The notes: generated by a model from the letters alone, not told the origin. 64,000 nucleotides of DNA from Nocardioides oleivorans (GCF_004137255.1 NZ_SDWT01000001.1:1364001-1428000), one strand, 5' to 3'. Shown: positions 49,071-58,831, numbered from the stretch's first letter. Translations and numbers: made by a program.

Positions 49071-49162
49071 TGCTGCTCCTGTGGCTTCGGCGGGAGTTCG
49101 ACGGGACTTCGACGAGACTGCGGAGGGCGTACGCCGCCCAACGGGGGGTTAGCGTAGTCGCC

Positions 49163-49915
49163 ATGCCCCCGCCGTCCCACTCGTCCCCCGGGCGGCGGAG
49201 CGTCTGGCGGGTGGCCACGCCGGTCATCGTGCTCCTGAGCGGGGTGCTCTTCGCGGTGAGCGCGAAGCAGAGCGACGGCCTCGACCTCCGCGGCGGCCGG
49301 CTCACCGACCTGGCCTCCGTGGTGCGCGCGGAACGCGACGAGGCGGGCGACCTCACCGCCCAGGCGGCCGCGCTCAACGTCGAGGTCGACTCGCTGAGCA
49401 CCGAGCTGGGCGACCGGTCCGTCCGGCGCGCCCAGCGCGAGGTCGCCGAGCTCGCCGACCCCGCCGGGCTGACCGAGAAGACCGGCACCGCGGTGCAGGT
49501 CACCCTCGACGACGCCCCCCTCGAGGCGCGCCTGAGCTACGAGGACAACCCCAACGACCTGGTCGTGCACCAGCAGGACATCCAGGCCGTCGCCAACGCG
49601 ATGTGGAACGCCGGCGCCACCGCCGTGACGATCCAGGGCCAGCGCCTGATCTCCACGACCGGCATCAAGTGCGAGGGCAACCAGGTCACGCTGCACGGCC
49701 TGCCCTACTCGCCGCCCTACGTCATCGTCGGCATTGGCGACCCGGCGGCCCTCGAGGCGGAGCTCTCGACCGACCCGATCCTCGCGGCCTACCGCGACTA
49801 CACCGACATCCCGGGTGGTGGCGTCTCCTGGGACATGGCCGAGCTCGCGTCGGCCACCGCGCCGGCGTACACCGGCCTGCTCGACCTCACCTACGCGACC
49901 CCGATGGCGGAGTAG
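49163..49915 (+). CDS. DUF881 family protein
   Basis: 250 residues, counterpart of Rv0012. One N-terminal membrane helix (about 15-34), a coiled region (VRAERDEAGDLTAQAAALNVEVDSL) and the DUF881 domain with VHQQDIQAVANAMWNAGATAVTIQGQRL and PPYVIVGIGDP. The function is unknown; position links it to division. The ATG is 7 bases after TAGCGT. The sortase and trpG genes that follow it in relatives are absent. Confidence 0.9.
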   Translation: MPPPSHSSPGRRSVWRVATPVIVLLSGVLFAVSAKQSDGLDLRGGRLTDLASVVRAERDEAGDLTAQAAALNVEVDSLSTELGDRSVRRAQREVAELADPAGLTEKTGTAVQVTLDDAPLEARLSYEDNPNDLVVHQQDIQAVANAMWNAGATAVTIQGQRLISTTGIKCEGNQVTLHGLPYSPPYVIVGIGDPAALEAELSTDPILAAYRDYTDIPGGGVSWDMAELASATAPAYTGLLDLTYATPMAE

Positions 49916-49927
49916 ACCGCTCCCGGC

Positions 49928-51730
49928 CTAGCCGACCACCTGCACCCGCGGGGTGGTCGGCGTCTCCGTCGGGTCGGTCGGGGTCGTCGTCGGGTCGGTC
50001 GGCGTCTCGGTGGGGTCGGTGGGCGTCTCCGTCGGGTCGGGGACCACCGGCTCCTCGTAGGCCGAGACGAAGATCGTCACCGTGCTGCCCTGGTCGAGGG
50101 TGCCGCCGAGCGGGATCTGGTCGACCACGGTGCCCTTGGGCTCGACCGAGGTGGGGTCGGTGCGGATGTCGGCGACGAAGCCGGCGTCGCGGATCGCCCG
50201 CTCGGCCGCGCGCTGGTCCAGGCCGCGCACGTCGGGGACCTGCACCGGTCCATTGGAGTAGCTGACGGTGATGGTCGTGCCGTCGGCCACGGACGCGCCG
50301 GCGGCCGGGTTCGTGCTGAGCACCTGGTTCTTCGGCTCGTCGGAGTCCTGGGGCTCGAAGCGCACCTTGAGGCCGGCCGCGACGAGCGTGGCGCGCGCCT
50401 CCTTGCGCAGCTGTCCCACGACGAACGGCACCTCCACCTCGGGCTTGCCGTTGGAGATCACGAAGTCCACCGACGTGCCGGGGTCGTGGAAGGTGTCGCG
50501 GTTGGGGTCCTGCCGGATGACCTGGTCGGCCTCGACGGTGTCGGAGCTCTCGCGCGAGATGTCGCCGACCACGAAGCCCGCGTCGACGATCGCCAGGCGC
50601 GCCTGCTCCTCGGTCAGCCCGACCACGTTGGGCACCGCTTCGCGCGTGGGCGCGGAGTCGAAGAGCAGGCCGTTGAGGACGTACGCCCCGACGCCGAGCA
50701 CGGCCACCACGAGGAGGCCGACGAGCACCCACAGCCCGGTGCGGCTGCGCCGCGGCTCGTCCTGCCGCGGGGGCGGGGCGGCCGCGGCCATTGCCGCGGT
50801 GGCATCGACCGGCGGGACGGGCGGGACGTACTGCGTCTCCGCCGGAGGGGGTACGACGGCGGGTGCCTGGATCGGGTGACCGGAGAGGTAGCGCTCGATG
50901 TCGGCCTTCATCGCGGCCGCGCTCTGGTAGCGGTCCTCGACGCGCTTGGCGAGCGACTTCATCACGATGGCGTCGATCTCGGGGTCGAGCTGGTCGTCCA
51001 GGTCGGACGGGGGCGAGGCCTGCTCGCGGACGTGCTGGTAGGCCACGGCCACCGGGCTGTCGCCGACGAACGGCGGCCGCCCGGTGAGGAGCTCGTAGAG
51101 GAGGCAGCCGGTGGAGTACACGTCGGAGCGCGAGTCGACCGTCTCGCCGCGGGCCTGCTCGGGCGAGAGGTACTGCGCGGTGCCGACGACCGCCGCCGTC
51201 TGGGTCATCGTCGACGAGGCGTCGGAGATCGCCCGGGCGATGCCGAAGTCCATCACCTTGACGTCGCCTGTCGGCGTCAGCATCACGTTGCCCGGCTTGA
51301 TGTCGCGGTGGATGATGCCCGCGCGGTGGCTGTAGTCGAGCGCCGACAGCACGCCGGCGGTGATCTCGAGCGCCCGCTCGGGCAGGATCTTGCGGCCCTC
51401 GCGGAGGATGTCGCGCAGGGTGCGTCCCTCGACGCACTCCATCACGATGTAGGGCTGGGCGACGCCCGAGCCGTCGGTGGCCATCTCCTCGCCGGTGTCG
51501 TAGGTCGACACGATCGAGGGGTGGTTGAGCGAGGCCGACGACTGCGCCTCGCGGCGGAAGCGGGCCTGGAACGTCGCGTCGCTGGCCAGGTCGGTGCGCA
51601 GTCGCTTCACGGCCACGGTGCGGCCCAGCCGCAGGTCACGTCCCTTGCGGACCTCGGCCATGCCGCCGCGTCCGAGGAGCTCGCCGAGCTCGTAGCGGCC
51701 GCCGATCAGTGTCGGCTCCGGCTGCGTCAT
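49928..51730 (-). CDS. pknB: Serine/threonine protein kinase PknB with PASTA domains
   Basis: 600 residues. The cytoplasmic kinase (12-275) keeps Lys42, HRD (Asp143) and DFG (161-163), with activation-loop threonines at about 174-178. A membrane helix (333-356) is followed by three PASTA domains (about 365-427, 431-493, 496-556), one fewer than in mycobacterial PknB, that bind wall fragments, and a Pro/Thr repeat tail (PTETPTDP, 565-595). It phosphorylates Fha proteins and wall enzymes. Last gene of the fhaA-to-pknB operon; it overlaps the upstream kinase gene by four bases. Confidence 0.96.
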   Translation of the reverse strand: MTQPEPTLIGGRYELGELLGRGGMAEVRKGRDLRLGRTVAVKRLRTDLASDATFQARFRREAQSSASLNHPSIVSTYDTGEEMATDGSGVAQPYIVMECVEGRTLRDILREGRKILPERALEITAGVLSALDYSHRAGIIHRDIKPGNVMLTPTGDVKVMDFGIARAISDASSTMTQTAAVVGTAQYLSPEQARGETVDSRSDVYSTGCLLYELLTGRPPFVGDSPVAVAYQHVREQASPPSDLDDQLDPEIDAIVMKSLAKRVEDRYQSAAAMKADIERYLSGHPIQAPAVVPPPAETQYVPPVPPVDATAAMAAAAPPPRQDEPRRSRTGLWVLVGLLVVAVLGVGAYVLNGLLFDSAPTREAVPNVVGLTEEQARLAIVDAGFVVGDISRESSDTVEADQVIRQDPNRDTFHDPGTSVDFVISNGKPEVEVPFVVGQLRKEARATLVAAGLKVRFEPQDSDEPKNQVLSTNPAAGASVADGTTITVSYSNGPVQVPDVRGLDQRAAERAIRDAGFVADIRTDPTSVEPKGTVVDQIPLGGTLDQGSTVTIFVSAYEEPVVPDPTETPTDPTETPTDPTTTPTDPTETPTTPRVQVVG

Positions 51731-53196
51731 CCCTGGTCGTCCTCTCCATCGGTGGTGATGGTCAAGCCGTCGCCGGCGGGGGTCGTCGTGCTGCTCGGTG
51801 TCGCGGCCGGACTCGTGGTGGGCGACTCCGTGGGGGAGGCGGTCGGCGTCTCCGTCGGCGTCGGTGTGGTCGGGGACTCCGAGGGCGTCTCCGTGGGCGT
51901 CTCGGTGGGAGTCGGGGTGGGCGACTCCGTCGGGCTCTGGCTCGGGCTCTCGCTCGGGGTCTCGGTGGGCGACTCGGTCGGCGTCTGCGACGGTGAGTCG
52001 CTCGGGGACTCAGTCGGCGTGTCCGACGGTGAGTCGCTGGGGGACTCACGGGGTGACTCGGACCGGCTCGGCGACTCGCTCGGCGTCTCGTCGCTCGGCG
52101 AGCCGGAGTCGCGGGTGCCCAGCCAGATCGCGACGAGCAGCACCGCGACGACCACGGTCACCAGGCCCAGGACGACCGACCACGGCGTCGTACGCCGCGG
52201 AGCTTGCGCGTCGTCCACCGGCGGGGTGGCGACGGGGGTGACCACCGGCGTCGGGACCGGCGCCGGCTCGGCCGCGGGTGCCATCGTCGGGATCACCTGG
52301 GTCGCGTCCGCAGCAGCGGCGGGCACGGCGGCGACCGGGGCCACGCCGGCGTCCGCACCGGGGTCCCGCAGGGCCGCCGCGAACGCGGTGCCGTCGGCGT
52401 ACCGGTCCTCAGGCGCCTTGCTCAGCGCACGTCGTACGACCCGGGCGAGGTCGGCAGGCACCGAGCCGGGCAGGTCGGGCACCGGGTTGCGCAGGTGGGC
52501 GATGGCGGTGGCGACCGGCGTCGCGGCGACGAAGGGCTTCTCGCCGGCCAGGCACTCGAAGGCGACCACGGCGAGGGAGTAGACGTCGGACGCCGCCGTG
52601 GCGGTGCCGCCCTCGGCCTGCTCGGGCGAGATGTAGGCGGGGGTGCCGAGGACCTGGCCGGTCTCGGTGAGCGCCATCCCGTCGGCGGCGCGGGCGATGC
52701 CGAAGTCGGTGACCTTGATCCTCCGGTCGGGGGTGACCAGCAGGTTGGCGGGCTTGACGTCGCGGTGCACGATCCCGGCGGCGTGGGCGACGCCGAGCGC
52801 GTCCGCGGCGAGTGCGAGCAGCTCGCGCGTGGCGTCGGGGTCGAGCGGGGCGCTGGGTCGCAGCAGGTTCGACAGGGGCTGGCCGTCGACGAGCTCCATC
52901 ACGAGGAAGGGCCGGTGGGCCGCCGACCCGTCGTCGAGCAGGCTGTCGCCGTAGTCGTAGACGGACGCGATGCCGGGGTGCTGGAGCGCGGCGGCGTGCT
53001 GAGCCTCGGTCTCGAAGCGCGTGCGGAACAGCGGGTCGTCGGCGTACTCCGCCTTCAGCACCTTCACCGCCACGGGGCGGTCGAGCAGCGTGTCGCGGGC
53101 AGCCCAGACCTCGCCCATGCCGCCCGTCGCGATGCGGGAGTCGAGGACGTAGCGGCGGGCCTCGTCGACGGCGGCGCCGGGCGCGAGCACGCTCAC
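51727..53196 (-). CDS. pknA: Serine/threonine protein kinase PknA
   Basis: 489 residues. The kinase domain (about 15-275) keeps Lys45, HRD (Asp146) and DFG (164-166). A Pro/Ala linker and one membrane helix (337-359) lead to about 110 residues of Ser/Pro/Thr/Glu repeats (SPSESP, TPTETP) outside the cell, with no folded sensor. The repeats are visible in DNA at about 51.8-52.1 kb. The operon order and lack of PASTA domains match PknA. GTG start overlapping the pbpA stop. Confidence 0.93.
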   Translation of the reverse strand: MSVLAPGAAVDEARRYVLDSRIATGGMGEVWAARDTLLDRPVAVKVLKAEYADDPLFRTRFETEAQHAAALQHPGIASVYDYGDSLLDDGSAAHRPFLVMELVDGQPLSNLLRPSAPLDPDATRELLALAADALGVAHAAGIVHRDVKPANLLVTPDRRIKVTDFGIARAADGMALTETGQVLGTPAYISPEQAEGGTATAASDVYSLAVVAFECLAGEKPFVAATPVATAIAHLRNPVPDLPGSVPADLARVVRRALSKAPEDRYADGTAFAAALRDPGADAGVAPVAAVPAAAADATQVIPTMAPAAEPAPVPTPVVTPVATPPVDDAQAPRRTTPWSVVLGLVTVVVAVLLVAIWLGTRDSGSPSDETPSESPSRSESPRESPSDSPSDTPTESPSDSPSQTPTESPTETPSESPSQSPTESPTPTPTETPTETPSESPTTPTPTETPTASPTESPTTSPAATPSSTTTPAGDGLTITTDGEDDQG

Positions 53197-54653
53197 CGGT
53201 TGATCACCGCCTCCATGATCGCCTTGGCGATCGGCCCGCCGAGACGGCCGCCGGCGATCTCGTCACGCGAGGTGTCGCTGGACTGGACGAGCACGGCGAC
53301 GGCGACCTTGGGGTCGTTGGCGGGGGCGAAGGAGACGAACCAGGCATAGGGCGGGCGCTCGGGCGTCGACTGGGCGGTGCCGGTCTTGCCGGCCACCTCG
53401 ACGTTGGGGATCTGCGCCGGGGTGGCGGTGCCCTCGTCGACCGTCGCGACGAGCATCTTGGTGAGCTCCTCGGCCGTCGAGCTCGAGATCGCCTTGCTGA
53501 TGCTCTGCGGGTCGGTGCGGGCGAGGACCGAGAGGTTGGGCGCGCGCACCTCGTCGACGATGTAGGGGCGCATCACGTCGCCGTCGTTGGCGATCGCCGC
53601 GGCCACCATCGCCATCTGCAGCGGGGTCGCGGTGACGTTGGACTGGCCGATGCCCGACATCGCGGTCTGCGGCGGGTCCATGTCGCGCGGGTAGAGCGAC
53701 GAGGCCTGGCCGCCGAGGTCCTCCAGCGAGGTCGAGTTGAAGCCGAACGCCTCGGCCTGGTCGGCCATCGCCTCGGTGCCGAGCTCGTTGGCCAGGCTGA
53801 GGAAGGTGACGTTGCAGGAGACCTCCATCGCCTGCGTCATGGTGATCCGGTTGCCGCCGCAGTTGCCGCCGTCGTGGTTGCTGATCTCCGTGCTCGACTG
53901 CGGCAGCTTGAACTTGTAGCCGCCCGGGACCATCGAGTCGGCGTCGTAGTTGCCCGACTCGATCGCGGCGGCGGCGGTGACCAGCTTGAACGTCGACCCC
54001 GGCGGCAGGGTGGTGCCGATCGCCCGGTTGATGAGCGGGTCGCGCTCGTCGGCGTTGAGCCGGTCGCTGACGTCCTTCACCTCGCCGAAGTCGTGCGAGG
54101 CGAAGTTGTTGGGGTCGAAGGTCGGGGTCGAGGCCATCGCCAGGACCCGGCCGGTGGTCGGCTCGAGCGCGACGACGGCGCCCTGGGCGTCGCCGGGGAG
54201 GTTCTCCAGGCCCTCCCACGCGGCGTCCTGCGCCGCGGCGTTCACGGTCAGCTGGACGTTGCCGCCCTTGGGGTCGCCGTTGCTGAGCATGTCGACCAGG
54301 CGGGTGACGAACAGGCGCGAGTCGTCGCCGGCGAGCACGGAGTTCTGCGACCGCTCGACGCCGGTCTGGCCGAACCAGGAGAAGTAGCCGGTGATCGGGG
54401 CGTACTTGAACGGCTGGGAGTAGACGCGCTGGAACTTGTACTGGTCGTCGGAGGGCACGCTGCGCGCGATCACGTCCTTGCCGACGAGGATCGCGCCCCG
54501 CTCGCGGGAGAACGTCGCGGTGATGATGCGGCGGTTGCGCGGGTCCTTGGAGAGGTCGTCGGAGCGGACGTACATCAGGTACGTCGCGTTGACCAGGAGC
54601 GCCATGAAGAGCACCAGGCAGAAGACCGAGACCACGCGGATGGGCTTGTTCAC
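53193..54653 (-). CDS. pbpA: Penicillin-binding protein, class B (PbpA)
   Basis: 486-residue transpeptidase with one N-terminal membrane helix (VSVFCLVLFMALLVNATYL). The catalytic motifs are STFK in PPGSTFKLV, SCN in EVSCNVTF and KTG in VAGKTGTAQS. It is the partner of the FtsW/RodA-type protein encoded upstream. The GTG at 54653 overlaps the rodA stop by four bases, and its own stop overlaps pknA. Confidence 0.96.
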   Translation of the reverse strand: MNKPIRVVSVFCLVLFMALLVNATYLMYVRSDDLSKDPRNRRIITATFSRERGAILVGKDVIARSVPSDDQYKFQRVYSQPFKYAPITGYFSWFGQTGVERSQNSVLAGDDSRLFVTRLVDMLSNGDPKGGNVQLTVNAAAQDAAWEGLENLPGDAQGAVVALEPTTGRVLAMASTPTFDPNNFASHDFGEVKDVSDRLNADERDPLINRAIGTTLPPGSTFKLVTAAAAIESGNYDADSMVPGGYKFKLPQSSTEISNHDGGNCGGNRITMTQAMEVSCNVTFLSLANELGTEAMADQAEAFGFNSTSLEDLGGQASSLYPRDMDPPQTAMSGIGQSNVTATPLQMAMVAAAIANDGDVMRPYIVDEVRAPNLSVLARTDPQSISKAISSSTAEELTKMLVATVDEGTATPAQIPNVEVAGKTGTAQSTPERPPYAWFVSFAPANDPKVAVAVLVQSSDTSRDEIAGGRLGGPIAKAIMEAVINR

Positions 54654-56068
54654 CGGAGCTTCACCACCTGCGTGCTCTCGCTGTCGACCTCGTCGTCGTC
54701 GACGGGGTCGAGACGCGGCGCCGGGCGGCGGGCCTGGTCGGAGATGCGGAGCAGCAGTGCGATCACGACCCAGTTGGCGACCAGCGAGGAGCCGCCGTAG
54801 GAGAGGAAGGGAGTCGTGAGGCCGGTCAGCGGGATCAGCCCGGTCACGCCGCCGATGACGACGAAGACCTGGAGGGCGAAGATCGCGCCGAGCCCGACGG
54901 CCATCAGCTTGCCGAAGCCGTCGCGCGAGATCAGCGCGATGCGCAGCGCACGCTCCACGATGAGCCCGTAGCAGAGCACGATCGCCATGACCGCGGTCAG
55001 GCCGAGCTCCTCGCCGATGGTGGAGAGGATGAAGTCGGAGTAGGCGAACGGCACCCGCTCGGGGAAGCCGTTGCCGAGGCCGCGGCCGATCAGGCCGCCC
55101 CAGCCCATCCCGAACATCGCCTCCACCGGCTGGAAGCTGGTGCCCGGGTCGGTGTAGTAGTCCATCGGGTGCAGCCAGATGTCGAAGCGGCGCTGCACGT
55201 TGCCGACGAAGGTGTAGGCCGCCAGCGCACCGCCCGCGAACATCAGCCCGCCGACGACCAGCCAGCCGGGACGCTCGGTCGCGACGTAGAGCATGGCGAG
55301 GAACAGCCCGAAGAAGAGGAGCGAGGAACCCAGGTCGTTCTGGAGCACCAGGATCATCATCGAGACGCCGAACATCGCCAGGATCGGTCCGAGGTCGCGG
55401 CCGCGGGGCAGGTCGACGAAGACCACGCGGCGACCTGCCAGCGCGAGGGCGTCGCGGTGGAGGACGAGGTAGCCCGAGAACGCGACCACGAGCAGCACCT
55501 TGGCGACCTCGCCCGGCTGGAGGCTGAAGCCGGCGACGCGGATCCAGATGTTCGCGCCGTTGATGTCGCGGCCGATGACCGGGACGAACGGCAGGATCAG
55601 CAGCACGATGCCGGCCAGGCCGGAGGTGTAGGTGAGCCGCTGCAGCGAGCGGTGGTCGCGCAGCAGGAAGAGCGTGGCGATGAAGAGGATCACGCCCACC
55701 GTCATCCACGTGAGCTGCTGGCGCGCGAAGGTGTGCGACTGGCCGAGCGTCTCGTAGGTCAGGTCGAGCCGGCGGAGCACCGCCAGGCCCAGCCCGTTGA
55801 GCGCGGCGACGAGCGGCAGCAGCACCGGGTCGGCGTACGGCGCCACGAGCCGGACGGTGATATGGGCGGCGACGATCAGACCCGTGAGCCACCCGCCGTA
55901 GCCGACGAGGTCGGCCGGGACGACGCCCTCCACGCCGAGGCCGACGGCGGCGTAGGCCCCGATCCCGACCGCGAGCGCGAGGACGAGCAGGAACAGCTCC
56001 GCGCCCCGGCGGCGCCGGTGCACGAAGGTCATGAGGGGTCCGGCCATCAGGTTTCCGGTCTGGCTCAT
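54650..56068 (-). CDS. rodA: FtsW/RodA/SpoVE family peptidoglycan polymerase
   Basis: 472 residues with about 12 membrane segments. The SEDS marks are present: RDINGANIWIRVAGFSLQPGEVAKVLLV, QNDLGSSLLFFGLF, and the final TGLTTPFLSYGGSSLVANW. It polymerises glycan strands with the class B PBP encoded next. A cytoplasmic tail with Asp/Glu residues ends the protein. GGGATG start, 13 bases after the pstP stop. Confidence 0.96.
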   Translation of the reverse strand: MSQTGNLMAGPLMTFVHRRRRGAELFLLVLALAVGIGAYAAVGLGVEGVVPADLVGYGGWLTGLIVAAHITVRLVAPYADPVLLPLVAALNGLGLAVLRRLDLTYETLGQSHTFARQQLTWMTVGVILFIATLFLLRDHRSLQRLTYTSGLAGIVLLILPFVPVIGRDINGANIWIRVAGFSLQPGEVAKVLLVVAFSGYLVLHRDALALAGRRVVFVDLPRGRDLGPILAMFGVSMMILVLQNDLGSSLLFFGLFLAMLYVATERPGWLVVGGLMFAGGALAAYTFVGNVQRRFDIWLHPMDYYTDPGTSFQPVEAMFGMGWGGLIGRGLGNGFPERVPFAYSDFILSTIGEELGLTAVMAIVLCYGLIVERALRIALISRDGFGKLMAVGLGAIFALQVFVVIGGVTGLIPLTGLTTPFLSYGGSSLVANWVVIALLLRISDQARRPAPRLDPVDDDEVDSESTQVVKLR

Positions 56069-56081
56069 CCCACCCCGCCCG

Positions 56082-57341
56082 TCAGCTGGCTTCCTGCCGC
56101 GCGGCGTAGTTGTCGACCGTCGCCTGCGCCTCGTCGAGGCTGCCGGCCTCGATGCCCTCGCGCACGGTCTCGGCGTCGAGCTCGCTGAGCAGGCTGAGGT
56201 CGACGTCGCTCACCTCGTAGGGGTGCGAGAGCGAGAGGCCGGGAAGGTCGGCGTTGAGCCCGCGGTAGATCGCGACCCTGCCGTCGCTCTCGCCGACGTA
56301 GAACTGCTGCTGGCTCCACGACCAGCCGGCGGCCAGGACCACCCACGCGATGCCGACGAGGGTCGCGACGACGAGGAAGCGGCGCAGCCATGTGTAGCGG
56401 TCGGGCGCCAGCGGTGCGTAGCGGGCGGTCTCGGCGTCGATGGGGTCGGTGACGAACGCACCCGCTGGTACGTCGTCGGGGACCGGCGCGATCTCCCCGG
56501 TGTCGCCGGAGCGGTGGCCGCGGAACAGCCCGCCGACCGCGCCGCTCACGCCGCCGCCGATCGGTGCGCGTCGCGGCAGGTCGGCGGCCGCGCCGACCAG
56601 GAGCGGGACCAGGTCGTCGTCCGGGGGCTCCTCGGAGACGTCGGCGACGATGCAGGTGACGTTGTCGGTGCTGCCGGCGTCGAGGCTCGCGCGGACCAGC
56701 TCGACCGCGGCGAAGTCGGGTGTGCCGGTGCCGAGGATGTCGGCCATCCGCTCGAGGGTGAGCGTGCCGCAGGCGCCGTCGCTGCAGAGGAAGACGCGGT
56801 CGCCGGGCTCGGCGGGGAACTCGAAGAGGTCCGGCTCCTCGTGGCGGATGCCGTCGAGCGCCTTGAGGATGAGGTTGCGGTGCGGGTGGGTCCGCGCCTG
56901 GTCCTCGGTGATGCGGCCCTCGTCGATCAAGGACTGGACGAAGGTGTGGTCGTGGGTGAGCTGGCGCAGCTCGCCGCGACGGTAGAGGTAGGCGCGGCTG
57001 TCGCCGATGTGGCCGACGCCGAAGCGTGCCCCGTCGAAGAGGGCGACCGTCGCCGTGGTCGAGGTGCCGTTGAGGCCCGGGTCCTCCTCGACGATCTCGG
57101 CGATCCGGTCGTCGGCGCGGTGCACGGCGCCGGCGACCTGGCCGAGGATGTCCTCGTCGGGCCGCTGGTCGAGCTTGCGCAGCGCCTGGACCGCGGTGCT
57201 CGAGGCGAGGTCGCCGCGGACGGCACCGCCGACCCCGTCGCAGACCGTCAGCAGCCACGGTCCGGCGTACCCGCTGTCCTGGTTCTCCCGGCGGACCCGG
57301 CCGACGTCGGAGATCGCGGAGTAGTGGAGGTAGAGGCTCAC
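56082..57341 (-). CDS. pstP: PP2C-family Ser/Thr phosphatase PstP
   Basis: 419 residues. The metal-dependent phosphatase domain (about 1-235) shows NQDSGYAGPWLLTVCDGVGG, GHIGDSRAYLYR, CSDGACGTL and GSTDNVTCIV. One membrane helix (about 310-330) precedes an outer part of 85 residues. It reverses PknA/PknB phosphorylation. The GTG overlaps the fhaB stop by four bases. Confidence 0.95.
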   Translation of the reverse strand: MSLYLHYSAISDVGRVRRENQDSGYAGPWLLTVCDGVGGAVRGDLASSTAVQALRKLDQRPDEDILGQVAGAVHRADDRIAEIVEEDPGLNGTSTTATVALFDGARFGVGHIGDSRAYLYRRGELRQLTHDHTFVQSLIDEGRITEDQARTHPHRNLILKALDGIRHEEPDLFEFPAEPGDRVFLCSDGACGTLTLERMADILGTGTPDFAAVELVRASLDAGSTDNVTCIVADVSEEPPDDDLVPLLVGAAADLPRRAPIGGGVSGAVGGLFRGHRSGDTGEIAPVPDDVPAGAFVTDPIDAETARYAPLAPDRYTWLRRFLVVATLVGIAWVVLAAGWSWSQQQFYVGESDGRVAIYRGLNADLPGLSLSHPYEVSDVDLSLLSELDAETVREGIEAGSLDEAQATVDNYAARQEAS

Positions 57342-57814
57342 TTCCGCAGCTCCAGGATGGTCTTGCCGACGCGGACCTGGACCCCGAGGCCGATGGTGGT
57401 GGGCTGCGTGATGCGGACCGGGCCGACGTAGGTGCCGTTGGTGGAGCCGAGGTCCTCCACGAACCACTCGTCGCCGCTGGCCGCCACCCGGGCGTGGCGG
57501 GTGGAGACGTAGTCGTCGTCGAGCTTGATCGCTGCGTCGCTGCCGCGTCCGATGAGGAGCGGGGCGTCGTCGAGCTCGGCGCGGGTGCCGGGGTTCTCGC
57601 CCTCCACGACGACCAGGTGGGTGGGCGCGCCGCGACGGGGCTTGTTCCGGGCCTTGGTCTTGCGGGCGGGCGCCGGTGCTGCGGCCCCGCGGGCGGTCTC
57701 GGGCACCCGCGCGCCGAACATGTCGGAGCGGATCACCGAGATCGCGGAGAGCACGAAGATCCACAGGATGGCCAGGAACGCCATCCGGATCAGGAAGAGG
57801 GTCAGCTCAGACAT
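57338..57814 (-). CDS. fhaB: FHA domain protein FhaB (FipA-like)
   Basis: 158 residues. An N-terminal membrane helix (about 5-27), a basic linker, and a C-terminal FHA domain with LIGRGSDAAIKLDDDYVSTRHARV and DLGSTNGTYV, which binds phosphothreonine. Known as a partner of PknA/PknB and division proteins. Its ATG lies within the end of fhaA (8-base overlap). Confidence 0.95.
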   Translation of the reverse strand: MSELTLFLIRMAFLAILWIFVLSAISVIRSDMFGARVPETARGAAAPAPARKTKARNKPRRGAPTHLVVVEGENPGTRAELDDAPLLIGRGSDAAIKLDDDYVSTRHARVAASGDEWFVEDLGSTNGTYVGPVRITQPTTIGLGVQVRVGKTILELRK

Positions 57815-58526
57815 TCCAGCCCCCGGCCTCGTCCCGCCCGCCGTCGATGCGGACCGTCATCTCGGTGTGCCCGATCTTGATCGTCGAGCCGTCGCGCAGG
57901 CCGGCCCGGCCGACCTTCGCGCCGTCGACGAGGATGCCGTTGGTGGAGCCGAGGTCGACCGCCTCGACGCCGTCGATGCTCACCACGAGCTCGACGTGGC
58001 GCCGGCTCACGCCGGGGTCGTTGATGCGCAGGTCGGCCTCGGTGCCGCGCCCGATGACCAGGCCCGGCGGGCGCAGCGGGTGGCGGGTGCCGTTGACCTC
58101 GAGGGTCGCGTGGGACGAGCGCGTGCGGGTGCGCTGGTCGTTGTCGGTCACGCTCGCCTGCGCCTTGCTGCGGATCCGGAAGCGGCCGGTGGTGAGGTCG
58201 TCGGCCTGCTCGAACGCGATCGAGATCGGGCCGGTGAAGACGTAGCCCTGGGCGTCGGCGTGGTCCTGGAGCTGGTCGACGAGGTCCTGCTCGAGCGCGC
58301 GGCCGAGACCGACGATGCGGTCGAGGTCGGCCTCGGACAGCTCGACGTGGAAGTCGTTGGCCACGAGGCGGCGCTGGCGGCTGAGCACCTGCGCGTTGTT
58401 GTCGCACTCGCGCTGGAGGGCCGCCGCGATCTCGACCGGCTGCACCGCGCTGCGGAAGGCCCGGGCGAAGACGCCGGAGATAGCCGACTCCAGCTTCTGC
58501 TCGAATCGCTGCAACGGGTTCGGCAC
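57807..58526 (-). CDS. fhaA: FhaA: DUF3662 and FHA domain protein
   Basis: 239 residues. The DUF3662 domain (about 1-115, starting PNPLQRFEQKLESAISGVFARAF) is followed directly by an FHA domain (about 145-235, VIGRGTEADLRINDPGVSRRHVEL, DLGSTNGILVDG). The long Pro/Tyr-rich linker of mycobacterial FhaA is missing. It is expected to bind the phosphorylated pseudokinase at 9-11 kb. GTG start with GGAGG eight bases upstream; first gene of the operon. Confidence 0.95.
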   Translation of the reverse strand: MPNPLQRFEQKLESAISGVFARAFRSAVQPVEIAAALQRECDNNAQVLSRQRRLVANDFHVELSEADLDRIVGLGRALEQDLVDQLQDHADAQGYVFTGPISIAFEQADDLTTGRFRIRSKAQASVTDNDQRTRTRSSHATLEVNGTRHPLRPPGLVIGRGTEADLRINDPGVSRRHVELVVSIDGVEAVDLGSTNGILVDGAKVGRAGLRDGSTIKIGHTEMTVRIDGGRDEAGGWNV

Positions 58527-58713
58527 CGGGGGCCTCCTCTCCTCGCGCTCGGGGGTCGATCAGCGGCTCGCTGGCCGGGGTGGGCAGGCATCACCGACCG
58601 CGAGGCCGGCTCGCCAACCGTACCGGCCGGTCGCGCGAGTGCGCGGGTGCCGCCCCGTCCTCCAGCCGATTGGGAGCGCGACTCACCGTTGGGGTAGCCT
58701 GAGCCCGCTTCAA

Positions 58714-58800
58714 GCGCGAGTGGCGGAATAGGCAGACGCGCACGGTTCAGGTCCGTGTGTCCGAAAGGACGTGGGGGTTCAACTCCCCCCTCGCGCACCA
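58714..58800 (+). tRNA. tRNA-Leu (anticodon CAG)
   Basis: 87 bases including encoded CCA. GCGCGAG pairs with CTCGCGC, the anticodon loop TTCAGGT holds CAG at 58748-58750, and a long variable arm (TGTCCGAAAGGACG) is typical of class II tRNAs. The 187-base gap between fhaA and this gene shows no other gene. Confidence 0.97.
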
Positions 58801-58808
58801 CCACGGCA

Positions 58809-58831
58809 GGCCCCGGACGACGTCCGGGGCC
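58809..58831 (+). terminator. tRNA-Leu terminator
   Basis: GGCCCCGGAC and GTCCGGGGCC form a perfect 10-bp stem with a three-base loop, starting 9 bases after the tRNA, followed by TTCGTCGTT. Confidence 0.85.

Noticed and set aside
51800..52100. Repeat tract that could be taken for a CRISPR array
   Set aside because: The units are degenerate, about 6-18 bases, have no spacers and are in frame with PknA.
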